9,637 bases of DNA from Athalassotoga sp964433875 (lineage in GTDB: Bacteria; Thermotogota; Thermotogae; Mesoaciditogales; Mesoaciditogaceae): contig CAYSSO010000044.1 in the NCBI GenBank assembly GCA_964433875.1, positions 1 to 9,637 of the forward strand, written 5' to 3'. The translations under genes and the position numbers were made by a program. Numbering within the stretch: the first letter of the stretch is position 1; the number at the start of each line of letters is the position of its first letter. Below, piece after piece: positions 7,709 to 9,637 of this stretch. The notes below the pieces were generated by a model. The model saw only the letters and a list, made by a program, of their open reading frames with translations. It made no database searches and was not told the DNA's origin.

Positions 7709-8469
7709 TCACCCATTATATTTTTTATGTTTTCAAGAACTTCTTTCAAATTTTTGAAAGTGTAATCGGGATTTGAATCTATTTTTGGATTGGATTGAAC
7801 ACCTTCTATATATATAGATTTTATCCCGCACCCTTTTGCGCCGAGAATATCCGTCTCGTAAGTATCCCCTATCATCGCAACTTCATCGGCCTTCATATTC
7901 ATTATCTCGAGAGCCATTTCGAATATATGTCTAAAGGGCTTTCCGAAATAAACCGGGGTAACGCCCGTTGCGTAAACGATAGGAGCTGCTAACGATCCAG
8001 AGTCTGGATAGAAACCATCTTCCTTCGGAAGAAGTTTGTCCGGATTTGCAACCCACAAAGGTTTGCCATCGAGCACCCATCTGATAGCCTTCGTCAGTTT
8101 CTGAAAATCGTACCTTTCATCGTATCCAACTATCACAACATCCGGCTCATCGACCACGTAACATCCGACATCAAAAAGTTCGTCTATGAGGCCTTGACGG
8201 CCTATCACAAAGGACTTGCGGTAACCCTGCTTTTTGATCTCAATTGCCACCTCGTAAGGAGTGCTAATGACCATCTCCATCGGGATCTCTATACCCATTC
8301 TTTTTAATTTTTGAGAATAATACTTTCTGTGAAAACTCGAATGATTTGTAACGACGCAATGAGGAATGCCTTCCTTTTTTAAATATTGGAAAAAATCTTT
8401 CGCCCCTTCTCTAACGGTATCGCCCTTGTAAACAACGCCATCAAGATCGATCATAAAACTCTTTACCAT
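7705..8469 (-). CDS. HAD-superfamily (subclass IIA, NagD-like) phosphatase
   Basis: A 254-residue Mg-dependent phosphohydrolase, close to the usual length of NagD-like proteins. Motif I is DLDGVVYKGD, with nucleophile D8 and acid D10; motif II is TNHSS (from T41); the motif III lysine is K177 in FGKPF; motif IV is GDTYETDILGAKG (D202, D207). The C2-type cap lies between motifs II and III (about 75-170). Family members act on small phosphorylated metabolites such as nucleotides, sugar phosphates or glycerol phosphate; the substrate cannot be read from the sequence. The tight overlap with pyrG makes a nucleotide monophosphate substrate a reasonable guess, no more. The ATG at 8469 is preceded by GGGAGG (8480-8475 on the minus strand) at a good distance, so the start is secure. 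Confidence 0.92.
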   Translation of the reverse strand: MVKSFMIDLDGVVYKGDTVREGAKDFFQYLKKEGIPHCVVTNHSSFHRKYYSQKLKRMGIEIPMEMVISTPYEVAIEIKKQGYRKSFVIGRQGLIDELFDVGCYVVDEPDVVIVGYDERYDFQKLTKAIRWVLDGKPLWVANPDKLLPKEDGFYPDSGSLAAPIVYATGVTPVYFGKPFRHIFEMALEIMNMKADEVAMIGDTYETDILGAKGCGIKSIYIEGVQSNPKIDSNPDYTFKNLKEVLENIKNIMGE

Positions 8470-8478
8470 AGTAGCCTC

Positions 8479-8517
8479 CCATCAAAGGTTAATTTTCCAG
8501 ACTATTTTACCATCAAA
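8479..8517. repeat. Direct repeat CCATCAAA in the divergent control region
   Basis: CCATCAAA occurs at 8479-8486 and again at 8510-8517, with starts 31 bases apart (about three helical turns). Each copy is followed by GG, directly or after one extra A. The second copy runs into a perfect 12-bp palindrome, AAAAGGCCTTTT (8515-8526). These lie between the divergent phosphatase-pyrG and murB genes, overlapping the candidate promoter elements of both. They could be a regulator binding site, but short AT-rich repeats also arise by chance. Confidence 0.3.
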
Positions 8518-8532
8518 AGGCCTTTTAGGCTA
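8504..8532 (-). promoter_or_regulatory. Candidate promoter for the phosphatase-pyrG unit
   Basis: On the minus strand TAAAAT (8509-8504) could be a -10 box, with a weak TAGCCT (8532-8527) 17 bp upstream as -35. A transcript would start near 8497, leaving a leader of about 28 bases that contains GGGAGG. The -35 match is poor, so this rests mostly on position. Confidence 0.25.
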
Positions 8533-8536
8533 AAAT
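8507..8536 (+). promoter_or_regulatory. Candidate murB promoter
   Basis: TTACCA (8507-8512) and TAAAAT (8531-8536) are separated by 18 bp and could be the -35 and -10 boxes. The transcript would begin around 8543, just past the TTG at 8541, which favours the ATG at 8571 as the murB start. The elements overlap the candidate leftward promoter. Confidence 0.35.
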
Positions 8537-8570
8537 ATATTTGAGAACAAGGGTAAAGAGATGTGATCTT

Positions 8571-9413
8571 ATGATAACCACAATTAAGACAGAACTTTCA
8601 AGATTTTCAAAGATAAAAATCGGTCCTTCTGCCACTGTTTACATGGCAGAAAATGCTTTTGAATACATGAAAAACCCGGCCTTCATCACGGACAAGATAA
8701 TCCTTGGAAACTGCTCAAAAGTCTTGATAGGAAATAATGTTAGACACGTGATAATAAACGTGGATCAAAATCCGGTAATAGAACATAACGGTGATATTTT
8801 ACATGTCAGTAGCGGCCTTACGGTAGATTATCTTATGGAATATCTTTTAAAAAATGAGATCGGCGGGTTACAGTATTTGGCCGGAATTCCAGCAACGATC
8901 GGTGGACTTATCTGGATGAATGGAGGAGCCTTTGGACACCATATATGGGAAGACATTATTTACATAAGAGTCATAGATATGAATGGGAAGATACTCTGGG
9001 TGAAACACGATGATGTCAAATTCTCATACAGATTCAGCGATCTTAGGTCAATCAACGTGAAGTTCATAGTCGACGCTTTCTTAAAAATTCATAAAGCGTC
9101 ATATTTTGAAATTGCAAAAGAGATCTTAGAAAAGATAGAGTACAGAAAGACCCACCATCCGATTAATTACCCCTCTCTTGGAAGTACTTTTAAGAATTCC
9201 ACTGATATTCTTGCATGGAAGGTAATACAAGAGATTGGCCTTGTGAATTACAAAGTCGGAGACGCCAAATTTTCGGAAAAGCACCCTAATTTCATAGTAA
9301 ACCTTGGAAATGCGACATTTGACGATGTAAAAACCCTTGTCGAACTGGCAATGGAAAGATCTCTTGAAAAGTTGAATTTGAAAATGGATCCAGAAATAAT
9401 TCTTATCGATTGA
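8571..9413 (+). CDS. murB: UDP-N-acetylenolpyruvoylglucosamine reductase
   Basis: FAD- and NADPH-dependent reductase that makes UDP-N-acetylmuramate, the second committed step of peptidoglycan precursor synthesis in the cytoplasm. From ATG 8571 it has 280 residues, the size of the shorter type II enzymes. The FAD domain contains ILGNCSKVLIGNN (44-56, where most family members read GGGSN) and GIPATIGGLIWMNGGAFG (105-122). Predicted catalytic residues are R154 in YRFSDLR, S205 in GSTFKN and E275 in DPEI; RKTHHPINYPSLGS and KHPNFIVNLGNAT are also typical. An upstream in-frame TTG (8541) would add ten residues, but sits at the predicted transcription start. AAGAG (8556-8560) and GTGATC (8563-8568) precede the ATG. 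The gene stands alone, divergent from the phosphatase-pyrG unit, and is followed by a terminator. Confidence 0.93.
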   Translation: MITTIKTELSRFSKIKIGPSATVYMAENAFEYMKNPAFITDKIILGNCSKVLIGNNVRHVIINVDQNPVIEHNGDILHVSSGLTVDYLMEYLLKNEIGGLQYLAGIPATIGGLIWMNGGAFGHHIWEDIIYIRVIDMNGKILWVKHDDVKFSYRFSDLRSINVKFIVDAFLKIHKASYFEIAKEILEKIEYRKTHHPINYPSLGSTFKNSTDILAWKVIQEIGLVNYKVGDAKFSEKHPNFIVNLGNATFDDVKTLVELAMERSLEKLNLKMDPEIILID

Positions 9414-9460
9414 ATTGTTCAAAAATCCTTCAAATTACCTAAAATTGGCCAATTGACTTC

Positions 9461-9499
9461 TAAAAATGGGATTGTGCTCTTCAATCTCATTTTTATTTT
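9461..9499 (+). terminator. Intrinsic terminator after murB
   Basis: TAAAAATGGGATTG (9461-9474) pairs with CAATCTCATTTTTA (9482-9495) through one G-T wobble, giving a 14-bp stem with a 7-base loop. T-rich sequence follows (TTTT at 9496-9499, then more). It lies 47 bases past the murB stop. Confidence 0.75.
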
Positions 9500-9531
9500 G
9501 CTTTTCTTCAATTTTCTCTATGATCTTCTAC

Positions 9532-9560
9532 TTGAAGATAAATTAGTTTATTGATACAAT
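9532..9560 (+). promoter_or_regulatory. Sigma-70-type promoter of the gene at the right edge
   Basis: TTGAAG (9532-9537) and TACAAT (9555-9560) are 17 bp apart, matching the consensus boxes at 4 of 6 and 5 of 6 positions. Transcription would begin near 9567, about 30 bases before the ATG at 9598. Its position just after the murB terminator supports an independent transcription unit. Confidence 0.7.
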
Positions 9561-9597
9561 AAATTTGGTGCAATTTCAAAATAAAGGAGGGAGTCTC

Positions 9598-9637
9598 ATG
9601 GGTAAAGTGAAGTTTTTTGTCCTGCTCGTAGCCTTAA
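9598..9637 (+). CDS. 5' end of a probable exported protein (partial)
   Basis: Only 13 codons are in the window: MGKVKFFVLLVAL. Two lysines followed by a hydrophobic run are typical of the start of a signal peptide or membrane anchor. The start is well supported by AAAGGAGGG (9582-9590) seven bases upstream and by the promoter at 9532-9560. The identity of the mature protein cannot be seen. A strong promoter and ribosome-binding site would fit an abundant envelope or solute-binding protein, which is speculation. Confidence 0.7.
   Translation, partial: MGKVKFFVLLVAL

Noticed and set aside
8541..8570. TTG start for murB adding ten residues
   Set aside because: It coincides with the predicted transcription start and the added residues are not MurB-like.
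9453..9481. TTGACT at 9453-9458 as a promoter -35 box
   Set aside because: No -10-like hexamer occurs at the proper distance and the segment forms the terminator stem; the pair at 9532/9555 is better.
1..9637. Mobile elements, CRISPR arrays, tRNA or riboswitch
   Set aside because: No transposase, spaced repeats, cloverleaf or long structured leader could be seen; all but short intergenic stretches are occupied by core genes.

Overview
The window is AT-rich, gene-dense bacterial chromosome that carries only core functions. The best guess for the host is a member of the Thermotogota. The reasons are a flagellar-type sigma factor followed by its small conserved partner, a Mfd that lacks one internal domain, and a single-pass anchored SurA-like foldase with a WW-containing membrane segment. 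This is inference from protein style; a Firmicutes-like or other thermophile lineage is not excluded. I see no mobile element, CRISPR array, tRNA or rRNA, and no sign of recent transfer.

Bases 1-6096 form a rightward operon. It starts with the tail of an upstream gene (stop at 39-41), then a FliA/WhiG-family sigma factor (49-753), a 97-residue flagellar-locus protein whose ATG directly follows the sigma stop, mfd (transcription-repair coupling factor, annotated from 1146 but probably starting further upstream), and a membrane-anchored PpiC/SurA-type prolyl isomerase. The operon ends at a strong terminator hairpin at 6111-6147, which also holds the last codons of the convergent pyrG.

Bases 6137-8469 are a leftward two-gene unit: a NagD-type HAD phosphatase followed by pyrG (CTP synthase), coupled by a 4-base ATGA overlap. 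A short divergent control region (8470-8570) with a direct repeat and a 12-bp palindrome separates it from murB (8571-9413, rightward), which ends in its own terminator. A good sigma-70-type promoter at 9532-9560 then drives a new gene whose first 13 codons, hydrophobic and signal-peptide-like, run off the end.

The genes cover motility control, DNA repair, extracytoplasmic protein folding, nucleotide synthesis and peptidoglycan precursor synthesis. I found no convincing new system. The most useful leads are the mfd start, where a good Shine-Dalgarno precedes an in-frame ATA and no ATG, GTG or TTG exists upstream; the domain loss in Mfd; the uncharacterised protein after the sigma gene; the long unassigned C-terminal part of the foldase; and the repeat-bearing divergent control region.
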